From Aegilops tauschii subsp. strangulata (taxonomy: Eukaryota > Streptophyta > Magnoliopsida > Poales > Poaceae): a DNA stretch of 64,000 nucleotides. Of the stretch, positions 10,900-22,707 are shown one piece after another (the stretch's first letter is position 1; each line of letters begins with the position of its first letter). Below the pieces are notes generated by a model, which was not told the DNA's origin, ran no database searches, and saw only the letters and a list, made by a program, of their open reading frames with translations. The stretch is taken from the NCBI RefSeq assembly GCF_002575655.3, contig NC_053037.3, positions 140,317,207 through 140,381,206 of the forward strand, read 5' to 3'. Both the position numbers and the translations under genes were made by a program.

Positions 10900-13290
10900 G
10901 CTTTTTTGCTTTCTGTTCTTGTGTGTTTACACAATTATGCTATTGTTATGATTGTGTTTTTTGTGTTTTAATTAGTGTTTGTGCCAAGTAGAACCAATAG
11001 GATCTTCTTGGGTGATAGTTGTTTGATCTTGCTGAAAAAGACAGAAACTTTGTGATCATGAAAATAATTGTTAAAATTCACCAAAAAGTGATAAAATGCC
11101 ATTTTTTGCAGAAGATCAATATATAAATTATCCAGGTTGTCCTGGTTTTTCAGAATTTTTGGAGTTCCAGAAGTATTCGAACAAATCAGATTGCTACAGA
11201 CTGTTTTGTTTTGACATATTCCATTTTCTTTGTGTTGTGTGCTTATTTTGATGGCTCTATGGTTTTCTTTGATGATTTTTTTCCATAGAAAAGTTGGAAT
11301 ACAATAGATAAAATACAAAAACAAAATAAGAATTGGTTTGATACAGCACTTATAGTAGTGATTTATTTTTCTTACACTAACGGATCTCAAGGTTTTGTTG
11401 AGTTTTGTGTGATTGAAGTTTTCAAGTTTTGGGTTATCTTACGATGGATGAAAGAAGGATAGAAGAGCCTAAGCTTGGGGATGCCCCGGCATACCAAGCT
11501 ATTATCCAAGAATGAGCAACCAACTAAGCTTGGGGATGCCCCCGAGTGGCATCCCCTCTTTCTTCTAACGACCATCGGTATTTTACTCGAGGCTATATTT
11601 TTATTTGTCACATGATATGTGTTTTGCTTGGAGCGTCTTGTATGATATGTGTCTTTGCTTGTTTTATTTTGTGTTTTAAGTCATCAATCCTTGCTGGATA
11701 CACCTATTTTAGAGAGCCAAAATTATATCATGACTTGTTAGAATTGCTCTCTATGCTTCACTTAAATCTTTTCTGAGCTAGGACTTGCTCTAGTGCTTCA
11801 CTTATATCTTTTTTAGCACGGTGTGCTTAGTATTTTTGAAGAAATGCTCTCTTGCTTCACTTAGATTTATCTGAGAGTTAGTAAATTTTTTGAAGAAATT
11901 CTCTCTTGCTTCACTTAAATTATTTTGAGAGAAAGAAAAAAAATTATGCTCATGATCTTCACTTATATTTGTTTGAGCTTATAAAAAGCAACACAAGAAA
12001 ATTAGTCCCAAAGTGATAGATATCCAAGAAGGATAAAGAAAAAGAAAAAAATGTCTTGAACATAATTGGACAAAATAAACTTGATCCTTAGTAATAGTTT
12101 TGAGATATGATGATGTGATATGTGAGTTATGTTAATGAGTAATTGTGCTCTAGTAAGAATATTGGTGTTAAGGTTTGTGATTCCCTACGCATGCATGAAA
12201 GTCAATAATCATGCAATGAAAATTATATGCTACTTGTGGTGCATTATTCGGTGTTAATTATGTTTAATGCTTGCTTATGAGATTATTCGTTTCTTGGTTG
12301 GTCGCTTCCCAATCTTTTTCTAGCCTTCACTTTGTATGAAGTATGATCTGTACTTGTGCAACGAAAATCCTTTAAACCAGTTTGCCACATGAGTCCACTA
12401 TATCTACCTATATGCGGTATTCTTTTGCCGTTCTAAGCAAATTTGCATGTGCCATCTCTAATTTTCAAAATAAACTTCTCTTTTGTGTGTTTGTTTCGCT
12501 CGCGGAATGGTAACGGGTGGCTAATATTTTCCATGCTGGACGTGTTATTCTCAAGATGAGTGTTTATTCACTTGTCATTGCACAAGAGTAAGGCAAAGGT
12601 CTTAGGGATGCCCAGTCCGGAAATGCAAAAATGAATTTAATTTATGTTGTCAAATAATAAATTCCTTGGAAAGTGTTGTTATGGAGGGCACCCGTGGATA
12701 CGGTTAGCCATGGAAAGTGAAAGTATGGTAGAAAAAGGAATAAACTTTATTTTCTCTTTGGGAACCGCCTATGGCATATCTAGCATGGAAAGTGTTGGGA
12801 ACTCTGAGTCGTTTCCGTTGGTGGGATGGATACACCTCCCAAAATGTTTTTATCTCTTATATTTTCACTTTGAGCTTTGGCACCTCTACAAATCCCTACG
12901 TCCCTCTGCGAAGGGCCTTTCTTTTACTTTATGAATTTTTTTTTTGAATTTGAGTCTCCATCTTCTCTCATAAAAGCACCAACTAGGAGGCAATATGATC
13001 GTACTTAAGTATTGGGTGTAACTAATATTCGAGTGTGTTTCATGAATGGATAAATGTTTGAGCTTGATGGGCTAGGGATAACTTATTTTAGCGTTGATAT
13101 TTTGAAAGACATGGTTGCTTGTTGATATGCTTGAGTATCTAAATTATTATGTCAAAACTAGACTATTGCTTTGAATCACATAAAAGTCCAAATGTCCATG
13201 CTATAAAGAAAAGAATATGATATGACAGGATAGACAGCATTCCACATCAAAAAATCTGTTTTTATCACTTACCTACTCGAGGACGAGCAG
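10900..13290 (+). other. ORF-poor internal region of element A
   Basis: Apart from the PPT-like repeats this stretch shows no coding potential. It is AT-rich and holds several tandem-like variants of 'CTTGCTTCACTTA...TTTTGAG' (about 11740-11960). Its end (13200-13300) is matched in reverse by the internal remnant of element C (62577-62900), tying A and C to one family. Confidence 0.6.
11471..11540 (+). repeat. Internal copies of the PPT-type motif
   Basis: AAGCTTGGGGATGCC occurs at 11471-11485 and 11526-11540, and again (AAGCTTGGGGATGC) immediately before the 3' LTR at 13296-13309. The last copy is in the PPT position. The internal copies are in the same orientation. Confidence 0.6.
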
Positions 13291-13309
13291 GAGTTAAGCT
13301 TGGGGATGC

Positions 13310-14494
13310 TGATACGTCTCCAATGTATCTATAATTTTTGATTGTTCCATGCTGTTTTATTATCAATCTTGGATATTTTATAATCATTTTATATCTTTTT
13401 TTGGTACTAACCTATTGACATAGTGCCAAGTGCCAGTTGTTGTTTTTTCCATGTTTTTTACATCGCAGAAAATCAATACCAGACGGAGTCCAAATTCAAC
13501 GAAACTTCACGATGATTTTTTATGGACCAAAAGGAAGAACTTGGGCCCTGGTTGCACCTGGGGGAGTCCCGAGGAGGGGACAACCCACCAGGGCGCTCCA
13601 GGAGGCCCAGGCGCGCCCTGGTGGGTTGTGCCTACCTCGGGTGCCCCCTGGACCGCCTCTTTGCTCTACAAATATCCCAATATTCTCGAAACCCTAGGGA
13701 AGTCGACGAAATATTCATCCAGCCGCCGCAGAGTCCAGAACCACCAGATCCAATCTAGACACCATCTCGGATGGGGTTCACCACCTCCATTGGTGCCTGT
13801 CCGATGATGCGTGAGTAGTTGTTTGTAGATCTTCGGGTCCGTAGTTAGTAGCTAGATGGCTTTCTCTCTCTCGCTGAATTCTCAATACAATGGTCTCTTG
13901 GAGATCCATATGATGTAACTCTTTTTGCGGTGTGTTTGTTGGGATCCGATGAACTTTGAGTTTATGATCAGTCATATCTTTTTATATCCATGAAAGTTAT
14001 TTGGGTTTCTTTGATCTCTTATATGCATGATCTCTTATAGCCTCGTATTTCTTCTCCGATATTTGGGTTTTGTTTGGCCAACTTGATCTATTTATCTTGC
14101 AATGGGAAGAGGTGCCGGTAGTGGGTTCGATCTTACGGTGCTTGATCCCAGTGACACAAAGGGAACCGACACGTATGTATCGTTGCTACTAAGGATAAAA
14201 AGATGGGATCTATATCTAATGCAATAGATAAATAGATCTTGTCTACATCATGTCATCGTTCTTATTGCATTACTCCGTTTTTCCATGAACTTAATACACT
14301 AGATGCATGTTGGATAGCGGTCGATGTGTGGAGTAATAGTAGTAGATGCAGGCAGGATTCGGTCTACTAATCTTGGACGTGATACCTATGTAATGATCAT
14401 TGCCTAGATATCTTCATAATTATTTGAGGTTCTATCAATTGCCCAACAGTAATTTGTTTACCCACTGTTGTCTATCTTTATCGAGAGAAGCCAC
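13310..14494 (+). repeat. 3' LTR of element A, truncated by the CACTA
   Basis: It starts TGATACGTCTCCAATG right after the PPT and stays collinear with the 5' LTR until GAGAAGCCAC. There the CACTA terminus CACTACAAAAA begins at 14495. The remaining 370 or so bases of the LTR are absent from the window. Confidence 0.75.
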
Positions 14495-14934
14495 CACTAC
14501 AAAAAAATACACTTCCGTGATGATACGTGTTTGTCACAGTAGGTCGCATTTTTGTCATGCATGTACATCCATGACAAATTTATGACAGAATCAATATAGT
14601 CATACCTGTGCTGTCGTAGAAGTGTTCCATGACATTACCAAAATTATCATCACGGAAGTGTCCACTTCCATGACGATAAATCGCGCATCACAGAAGTGCT
14701 TTCGTCAAGGGTGACCGACATGTGGCATCCACCGTAGCGGAACGCCGTTAAGCTATCGGGTCCGGTTTTGGATCCGATAACCCGTTAACAGCCCCGGCCA
14801 ATGGGGATTTTCCACGTGTAAAATCATCATTGGCTGGAGGAAACACGTGTCGGCTCACCGTTGGGACAGATGTCATCCACGCATTGGACAGAAAGCGCCT
14901 ATGATACGTTGACACGTGGCACGGCCCAACAGAG

Positions 14935-15775
14935 GCCCATTCATGTGAAAAGTCCGGCCCGTTTGACTTGGTCAAAAGGTGGCGGGCCGGCCCACGGCAA
15001 GCCTGTTAACGGCATGTTCGCATATAGCCCATTTACAGCCCGCTAACCCAGGGCCCGTTTACGGCCTAACCGAATTAGGCCCAGTAGCATCATCTGGGCC
15101 GTCCAATATAATTCCAGCCCGTTTTAACTTCCGGCCCATGTATGGCCCATGATGTCTTTCGGCCCATATGAGGCCCTTATTACTCTCGGCCCATTAACGG
15201 CCCGTGGTAAAACTGGCCCGTAATGAATAGTGTATCACTTTATACCCATTAACGGCCCGTGGTGAAACTGGCCCGTAATGAACAGTGTATCACTTTATAC
15301 CCATTAATGGCCCATTATTCCGTTGGGCCGTTTCCAGCCCATGTTATCTTTCGGCCTTCTCGGGGCCCATTTATTCTTGGGCTCATTTCCACATTCGTTT
15401 ACTTACGGCCCGTTACTGTCATTTTCTGCTTGTGGGCCAAATTCAGTCCGTGGTTACAGTCGGCCCGTTTGTGGCCCGTTAATACGTTGGGCCGTTTTCA
15501 TAGCGTCATCAAAATACGGCGATTAACGATGGCCCGTTATGGTCGGCCCATGAACGGACGATTTCAACTCTAGCCCATTTACGGCCATAATGTGGGATGT
15601 TATTGGCCCATGTTTGGCCAACCGATCATAAGCCCGTAGAAGGCCCATTGATGATACGGCCCATAGAAGCCCCATTGTGTCTACGGCCCGTATAAGGCCC
15701 ATTGTTTCTACGCCACGTAGAAGGCCCATTGTTTCTACGGCCTGTAGGAGGCCCATGTTAACTACAGCCGGTGGG
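14935..15775. repeat. CACTA subterminal repeats
   Basis: Dozens of short motifs of the form GGCCCRTT, AACGGCCCGT and GGCCCATT occur in both orientations, with one near-identical direct repeat of about 60 bp (about 15190-15250 and 15247-15310). Arrays of this kind bind the TnpA-type protein in known En/Spm elements. Confidence 0.65.
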
Positions 15776-16005
15776 CATCAAAGTTCGCCACCAGTGCAAA
15801 TATAGGGAACACCCTACACTATACAAAAATGGCTTGCTGTTTTCGTCAGCCGGTAGCTACACGTTAAGAACAAATTTTGTATCGCACCAAAACAAATTAC
15901 AACTATAAAACAAAAGGAAGGTTAGCATAAATGTTAACCGTCTAGCATATAAATGCACCACCAGAAGTTCAGAAGCTCAGTTCATTTGACCTGATTGTTA
16001 TGTTT

Positions 16006-18297
16006 TCATGTTGTATTGTCCGATGGAGCACCATAACCTTCGCCTTCAGTTCTCCTAGACTCCTGAACCACATAGCAAATGTCTGATAGTCTGGTTTCAA
16101 AACCATGCATATCTTGACAACATCGAACAATGTCTCTCCTTGTTCCACAAAGGGTCTCTGTTAGGGAATGGAGTTGTGTCTGGAGCGCAGATACAACATT
16201 GTTTTGAGCTTGCATATCTTGATCATGAGGCAGTTTGGACGAGATTGCCTTAACAACCAACCTAGTATTATGCAGGAACGTGCTTTTGGCACTGTTAGTG
16301 GACAGGTACTGACCCACTACAGCAAGAGCTGACATTGCGGTTATAGTTGCCTCGCCACCTTCAGAAGGTGGCGGTTCCACCATTTTTTCCATAGCTCGCT
16401 GAAAAGTTGTGGTTTTACATTAGTAGTACCAGAACAGAAGATATTAAGGAGGCAGCAAAACCAAACAAAATAGCTTTGGTCTATATAGAACTTATTCTGG
16501 TGAACCCATGTAAAATAATAGTTGTATTTTATTGCTAAGTACATAATAAAACCAGGTTCCAAACATATGACCATGTACCATCGCTAATGTATTGTCTATT
16601 TCTTCACATTGTATTGAGGGCTAAGGATAAAGAGACGAAGTTTATAATACGGTAAGCATAGTATGACATCATTCATATCACAAAACAACTGAGAACAAAC
16701 AAACAGGCAATTGTAACGTTGTGTGGGCAAGTCCAGCACGGAACTAGATTACAGGTCAAGATCAAAGGAACATCACTCCTCTCTTTTAAACCTTGTAAGG
16801 TGCAATGATACGCTAAGACAATTGTGTATAAAATTAAAAAGAGTAATAGACATTGGCTGCAAACCATGCAGTTCAAGGCACAAGTCAGAGTAAGTAGTAG
16901 TTAAAAGGCATGAGGATTAAGGACTTACAACAACGGCTTTGACTGGTGTAGTCATGCCCTTCTTCTTGTTGGTGTGACAGTCCTTGAAGATTTCCACAGC
17001 ATTTGGTTCAGGTACTTTTTGGTCCTTGCGGGCTTTCCTCTGCATTTGGAACAAGTCAATATAGATCTGATAATATGGTACAGCGAAAAGAGTGAAACAG
17101 CAGCTAATTACAAGAGCCTCGCAGTGTGCAATATAGCTACGAGATCCTGTCGTTTGTTGGAATTTCATTTTCGTACGGTTGGCCTTGTTCTTTGAATAGT
17201 TCACCTACAAGGAGATAGATTTGTGTGGCACGTGCGTAAATAGGACTTCAACATGTGATCTGATGACATATATATAATGTACCTGATACTTCGGATCGAA
17301 CCAGTGTTTAACGAGGCCTCTCCAGTCTTCATCAGATATATTTTCCACTGGAGATGTTTGGGCAAGTTCACTGTTAGCCTTGCCTTCAAAGTGAGTTTTC
17401 CTCAAGTCATACCGATACTATGCAGAGCAGACTTGAAAACATGGGTGCAAGCTTGTTTGGTTGCATCATCTTGGCTATCCAACTTGAACCTCATCTGTTG
17501 AAAATTATGGGAGTCTCATTATCAGCAACCTAGAAAGTATTGGACAGAGCAAGACGATATTACTAGTTTCCATACATAACCATACTTACAGATAAGGTGT
17601 TGAACTGGGTTTCGTCTTTGTCATTCCTGTACTGAATCCATGTTGGGAGGATACGTACATGACACCTAACAGCAACCGCTGCCTCTGATACCAACTTGGC
17701 TGACTCTGTAGCATCATGTGGCCTTTTTAAACCTGCCTCAAAACGGATCACCATTCTTCCTCCTCTAGATTTAGTTAACGTATCGAGCATTATCCCTGAT
17801 GTTTGTTTCCTCTTGCGCCTAGGTGCTAGTCCAACAACAAACATAGGAAGTGTTAGTGTACATCAAACTGTGAGATTACATATAAAGAAGCATGCAACTG
17901 TAACTTGACTCCAACAACTACCTTCTTGTTGTTGAAGCTCACAAAGTTCATCTGATCTTGCCAACTCATCTTGTGTCAAGAGTGCTTCGGAAGTAGTGTC
18001 AGGTGGCAAGGGAGCTTGGGAACGTGCTGCTAGCTGAGTTGATGAACGAGTAAATCGTGCAGCTGGTGGTACTATGGAAGGTGTTGCAACAACTAGGGTT
18101 GTCTCTGCTTGTTTGGTGGTAGCTATTTGTTTCTGTTTGGCTTGTTCTGCAGCTCGTGTAGCATGGGATACCCTGTTGGTACAATTTTCCACTGGACTTT
18201 GACCTTCTATTGCACCATCAGTACCAGAAGAATCTGTAGGATTGTTGCGCTTCCCTTTCCCTGTCGTTCTGTCTTGCTTCCTCTTTCTCTGTGCCAT
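16006..18297 (-). pseudogene. Plant Ptta/En/Spm (Transposase_24-like) gene of the CACTA
   Basis: Six exons with good GT-AG borders can be drawn: 18297-17922, 17825-17590, 17494-17283, 17204-17112, 17039-16929 and 16398-16006 (stop TGA). Exon 1 starts MAQRKRK and is basic and Ser/Thr-rich. Exon 2 carries RILPTWIQYRND. Exons 3-5 carry DEDWRGLVKHWFDP, TTGSRSYIAHC and EPNAVEIFKDCHTNKKKG, which match the conserved order of the Transposase_24 (PF03004) family as I know it. Exon 6 is a C-terminal helical region. Exon 3 has a frameshift near 17400 that would bring in a TGA, so this copy is probably dead. The family accompanies CACTA transposases and is thought to bind DNA ends; the catalytic subunit is not here. 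Further exon-like copies lie upstream (18541-21870). Confidence 0.65.
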
Positions 18298-19152
18298 GTT
18301 AAGTCAAGCCAACAAGAAAAACGAATAACAATTTAGTTCTTCAGAACAAATGTACCTTGATGTAAGAACATGGTGTGATAGACAGATATTGTATGTTCTA
18401 GAAACAGGAACACGTGTCTTAGTCACAAGTATAATGTCTAAAGTAACCAGATGCAATTCAACAAAATTAGAAGCAATACAAGCTAGACATCATACATAAC
18501 ATGCAACCACATATAACAGTGCCAAGTTAGAGGGAGCACCTTTGATGGTGCACTAGGGGAGACGTGCTCATCACCAACACAGCTACATTGAGTGTCTATG
18601 CATGTGTTGTCTTGGAAAGCATCTTGGGGGGATGGAGGAGTAGAATCTGTAGAGGCCCTCCATTTGGAAGGAGCACCTTCATCCGCTGCCTTGCTAACTT
18701 CCTTCCGCTTTATTGATTTTGAATTGTCAAGTAAAACCGACAAGAAAAAGCAATAAAATTCACTCTTCAGAACTCATTCGTGCATGATACTGACAATCAC
18801 TACTCTGATGTAAGGGAAACACATGATTCCAGGATGGAATAATACGAAAAATAGGACGGCATGGCATATTCACAACTATTTGTGTAAACTAAGCAGAAAC
18901 CATTTCACCAAATAAGAAGCAATACAAGCTAGACACCACGTGAAAGATGCAACCAATATGACTCTGCCAAGTTAAAAGTGTCCCATCATAAATGGCATTT
19001 CAACAAATTAGAAGCAACGCATGCTATAAATCATATCAAAGATGCAACTAATATCACACTGCATATACTGAAGGTGTCTCGTCATATTGATTTATGCGGG
19101 ATACAAAAAACAATAGTTTTATGTGAGGACATACTTAATAGACAGATGTACT

Positions 19153-20906
19153 TCTATACCTATTAATAAAGCAAGGTGTGTTTCTCCAATTTTTTCATCC
19201 GTTCACCATCGAAAAGATTTTTGTTCTATCCAATGTGGTACTAAATTTTTGTGCGTCCATCTGTTAGAAAAGAAAAACAGTTTTGTTCCGAAATTTGTAC
19301 GTGGGCCGCACATGCTTCGGCCCAGGAAAGAAAGCCCGTTTCTTTCCTGCCCGTTCATGTGAAAAAACATTATTTACCGCACAGGGCGGCAAATAGTTCA
19401 AATTACGCACATGGCACCAAAATTGGGTCAGCCTGTTTTCGTTTTTTCTCTATTCTGTTTCTGTTTTTATTTTCCTTTTTTCCTTTTATTCTTCTTTTTT
19501 ATATTTTTCTTTCCAAGTTTATTTTTCTTTTTCTATTTTTTCATAAATTCTAATTTTCATTTTTTCCAGAATTCCTTTTTTGTTTAAATTTTCATAAAAT
19601 CAGCAGAATTCAAAATTTTGCACCAATTTTGAAATATGTTTGGATATTTAAATTTTTTATACTCATTCCCTTTTTTTCAAAACTAAAAAAATGTTCGAAT
19701 TTTTAAAAAGTGTTTACATTCTCCAAAATGGTTTGAGATTTTCAAAATAAATTGTATTTTAGAAAATGATACAAATTCGAAAATATTCATGCTTATTGAA
19801 GTGTTCACAAATTTAAAGTATTGTTTGTGTTTGAAAAACACGTTTAGATTTTTTTCAATGTTCAAAACATGTTTCCATTTTCACAAATTAAAAAAAAATT
19901 TGTTTTCTTAAAAGGAGGTTCATGTTTTCAAAACATGTTTGTGAATTTTAAAAAACCATTTCAAGTTTTGTTCATATTTTTCCAAATTTAATGAAAATTT
20001 CAAAAACAATGCTTGCATTTTTTTAGAAAAAGAATCAGGATTTAAAAAATTGTTCATATTTCGAAGAATAATCAGAATTTCATAATTTTTACTTTATTTT
20101 TTGAAAATCTCAAAAAGATAAAACAATGAAAAAATGTTTCGAATGTTACGCTACATTATGTTCTTAAACATTCGTTTTGGCCATTTTTTAGCAGGACCTG
20201 TTTGTTCAAATGGCTATCAGCACGTGTTCGAGATATTGAGGTCATGAGTCTAATCTTTCAACTCAACGGTTGTTTTCGATTTTTATTCGTGTCTTACAAA
20301 CACACGTCGTTTTGGTTAACTGCCAGTGGCCTAACCCGGACACGAACTGTTGTGCATTCCACTTGCCATTCGACGATAAAAGAGAATATGTTGGTTGGCT
20401 ATAATTAAAAAAATTGTAGGCACATGCCAATAAAAGAGGATATGTTGGTTTGGCTCTGATTAAAAAAATGTAGGCAAGTAAGCGCTAAAATAATTAAAGA
20501 AAATACACCTGGTAAAGCAGAGACTACCTGGTTATGCGCCGATTATGGCAATGAAATGGGATTCACTAAATTAGTAATCCATCCGGTTACGCCATCGTAG
20601 GAGAGTGTCATCGAAACAACTATGCCCCAAAGGTCACCGTGCAGCCACAAAATGAGGAGGCAACCATAACCTAAACACGGAGGCGGATCCGGAGGAAAAA
20701 AAGGCGTGAGTTGAGTGGTGCCCACCACAACGTCCAACCCCACCAGTATGAAGATCTCGCGGGCCAAACATGACCCGTGGGAACACCGCAACTCCTCCTA
20801 TGTCACCCCACCGCCGCGGAGACCATTTTGATGGACACATCAATTACCTCTCTCGATTCTTCTTGCAAAAAAATATCCCGTTGCAACGCACGGGCATATG
20901 TGCTAG
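19153..20906 (+). mobile_element. Non-autonomous Helitron
   Basis: The 5' end TCTATACCTATTAATAAAGC and the 3' end GCAACGCACGGGCATATGTG then CTAG (20903-20906) are typical of grass Helitrons, with the short hairpin before CTAG. No Rep/helicase ORF is present. The middle (about 19430-20130) is extremely AT-rich. The paralogous repeat unit of the host CACTA near 21275 (GATGTACTAGTATGTACC) shows what the empty site looked like. Confidence 0.7.
20376..20480 (+). repeat. Two-copy tandem repeat inside the Helitron
   Basis: ATAAAAGAGAATATGTTGG and ATAAAAGAGGATATGTTGG start two adjacent units of about 53 bp, each ending in a TTAAAAAAATTGTAGGCA-like segment. Confidence 0.6.
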
Positions 20907-21385
20907 TATGTACTAAATATAGGAAGGCATGTCACATTAACAGGTATAATGTATAAGCTAAGCAGAATAGCACATGCAGTTTAACCAGATTGGAAGAATT
21001 ACAATCTAGACACCATATGCAACATGCAACCACATATCACGCTGCCAAGTTAGAGCAAGCACCTGCGATGCTAGTGTAGGGGAAATGCGGCAATCAACTA
21101 CAGAGCTACGTTCACTATCTTCATCTAGCCTTGTTGTTTCTTGAGAATCATGTCGGGAGGCTGACGCTGCATTCTTTAAATGAGGAGTAATCCACTTGCC
21201 TGACCGCCTCATCATAAGTGATTAATGAGGGATACACAAGAACATTAGTTTGATGTAAGAACATGGTTAATACACAGATGTACTAGTATGTACCAAAAAC
21301 AAAAAGGCGTGTCATGTTCAAAGGTATAATGTGTAAGCTAAGCAGATGCAATTTAACCAAATTGGAAGCAATACAAGCTAGACAT

Positions 21386-21619
21386 CCGGCTGGAGCGGTG
21401 AGCATGATCATCTAGGGCCTGAGAGCCTGGTGGGAGGCGGGATGCTTCGCCACCATCGCGGCTTTTTAGTTGGCTTCCAGGTGATGCCTCTCTTTGCTGG
21501 GCTTGTCACTGGCTCGGCCAATGCCCTGACTAGCTATTTGTCTTCTGGTGCTCACGGGATGGTGGTTCATGTAAAAAATATCTTTCCTTATCTTAGTAAA
21601 GACCGACTTCGGTCTTTTG
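21386..21619 (+). mobile_element. Short non-LTR-retrotransposon-like insert with 15-bp target duplication
   Basis: A 234-bp GC-richer segment is flanked by AATACAAGCTAGACA on both sides (21370-21384 and 21620-21634), while other copies of the host repeat unit have this site once. Its 3' end, TAGTAAAGACCGACTTCGGT then CTTTTG, resembles the 3' tail of plant LINEs or SINEs with a short hairpin. A 5'-truncated LINE is the simplest reading; no poly(A) is left. An open frame crosses the insert but is not recognisable. Confidence 0.5.
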
Positions 21620-22393
21620 AATACAAGCTAGACACCATATGCAACATGCAACCACATATGACACCGCGAAGTTAAAGAAAGCACCTGGGATGGTGGTTCA
21701 TAGCGAGCGAGATCATCAACTCCAGAGCTACTTTTACCGTCTCCATCTACTGACACTGCACCCTTTATAATGCTGAAACGTGTCTTGCCTAAGCCCGAAG
21801 AAATCTGGAGTTGCTTCTCTCTTTTATTTTGTGCTTCTATTAACTGATTGGCAGAGTCTGAAATACCCATGCATAAAAAAACAATAGTGAGAGTATGGGT
21901 GAAGTGTGTGCAGAACTAAAGCACTGTAAAAGTAGCAGATAGCAGGTGGCTGAAAAATAAATGACAAGAGACATATGATAACAGTGGTCATGTCAGCATT
22001 CTACTCCGTATGATTTTGTAATATATGAGCACAGGGATGGCTGGGAAATGCAGGTACTCCTCCAGCACACCACCACATGTGGTCATGTCAAGATAACAGT
22101 CGACTGAAAATAAATAGGTCAGTCGATTTTTTTAATGAACCATCCGATCTATAAGGAATGGGCAGATGGCCTTCGTCTACCTCCCGCCAGTCACTGTTGA
22201 TGATCTTTCTCGAACCGCCAGCGACCACCAGCCCAGACCCCTGCCTCCGCCGCCCCGCCCTCCCCTCGACCTCACACCACCGTCGTGCTTGCCAGCGCCC
22301 CCCAGGCCATCCCTTTAATCCTGGCCGACCTCCAGATCGGGCGCCAGTAGCTCTAGGCCCCACACGCCCCTAAGATAAACACCGAGGCGCTTC

Positions 22394-22437
22394 TTCCCCG
22401 GCGTAATAGGCGGACTAGCGCCTGTTACGCCGGGGAA
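22394..22437. repeat. 19-bp-stem hairpin
   Basis: The arm TTCCCCGGCGTAATAGGCG (22394-22412) pairs with CGCCTGTTACGCCGGGGAA (22419-22437) with one mismatch (T:G), around the loop GACTAG. Confidence 0.75.
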
Positions 22438-22707
22438 TGATTCCGTTAATTGGGAATCAACTGACTAGGAATTGAAATTCAGGGGGGATGACGGACCTCT
22501 AGCTAAGGTGAAATAGTATATGAGGAGAAACCTTGTGCATCGCGAGTTACTAGGAACATCTAGTATCAAAAAGAAGCGGTAAACTAGTGTCTTCTGTGGG
22601 ATGAATACCGTGCAAGCAGACACGTAAGATTTGCACGAATAAGGGAAGAGGAGTACCATTTTCGGTTGCCGGTGTGGTCCCCTCCACATGTCGCGTCGAT
22701 CTTCTTT

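Larger units (their letters stand above)
8314..14494 (+). mobile_element. Gypsy element A, non-autonomous, 3' LTR cut by a CACTA
   Basis: The 5' LTR (8314-9874) and 3' LTR (13310-14494, incomplete) are clearly homologous over their shared length. Between them are a tRNA-Asp-type PBS, one short gag-like ORF (10115-10822), a long stretch without ORFs and a PPT region (GAGGACGAGCAGG then AAGCTTGGGGATGC) just before the 3' LTR. No protease, RT, RNase H or integrase motif was seen, so the element could only move with proteins from another element. The first base pair of the 5' LTR is TA instead of TG. The missing end of the 3' LTR is not seen elsewhere in the window. Confidence 0.8.
18297..21870 (-). 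repeat. Serially duplicated exon/intron unit upstream of the CACTA gene
   Basis: The block AGAAGCAATACAAGCTAGAC, followed by CATGCAACCACATAT and a GTGCT splice-donor-like end, recurs at about 18468, 18915, 20987, 21364 and 21620, with a more diverged copy near 19010. Each clear copy lies next to a short open frame on the minus strand (18743-18541, 21215-21062, 21870-21688) that ends at AAG or CAG before GTGCT. Unit length is roughly 400-450 bp when the Helitron is removed. The open frames differ in sequence while the flanking intron-like DNA is conserved. Confidence 0.55.
14495..21990. mobile_element. CACTA (En/Spm) DNA transposon, right end not found
   Basis: The left terminus CACTACAAAAAAATACACTT interrupts an LTR. 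It is followed by subterminal motif repeats (14935-15775) and an intron-containing minus-strand gene with a Transposase_24-like domain. CAC is present just before the terminus, as the 3-bp target duplication would require. No matching ...GTAGTG end was seen to the right, so the limit at about 21990 is only where element-like sequence fades. No large DDE transposase ORF (TnpD-like) was seen, so the copy is probably defective. Confidence 0.65.

Noticed and set aside
18465..21690. Regularly recurring block that could suggest a CRISPR-like or satellite array
   Set aside because: Unit spacing is several hundred bases and the units are exon/intron duplications in a eukaryotic transposon.
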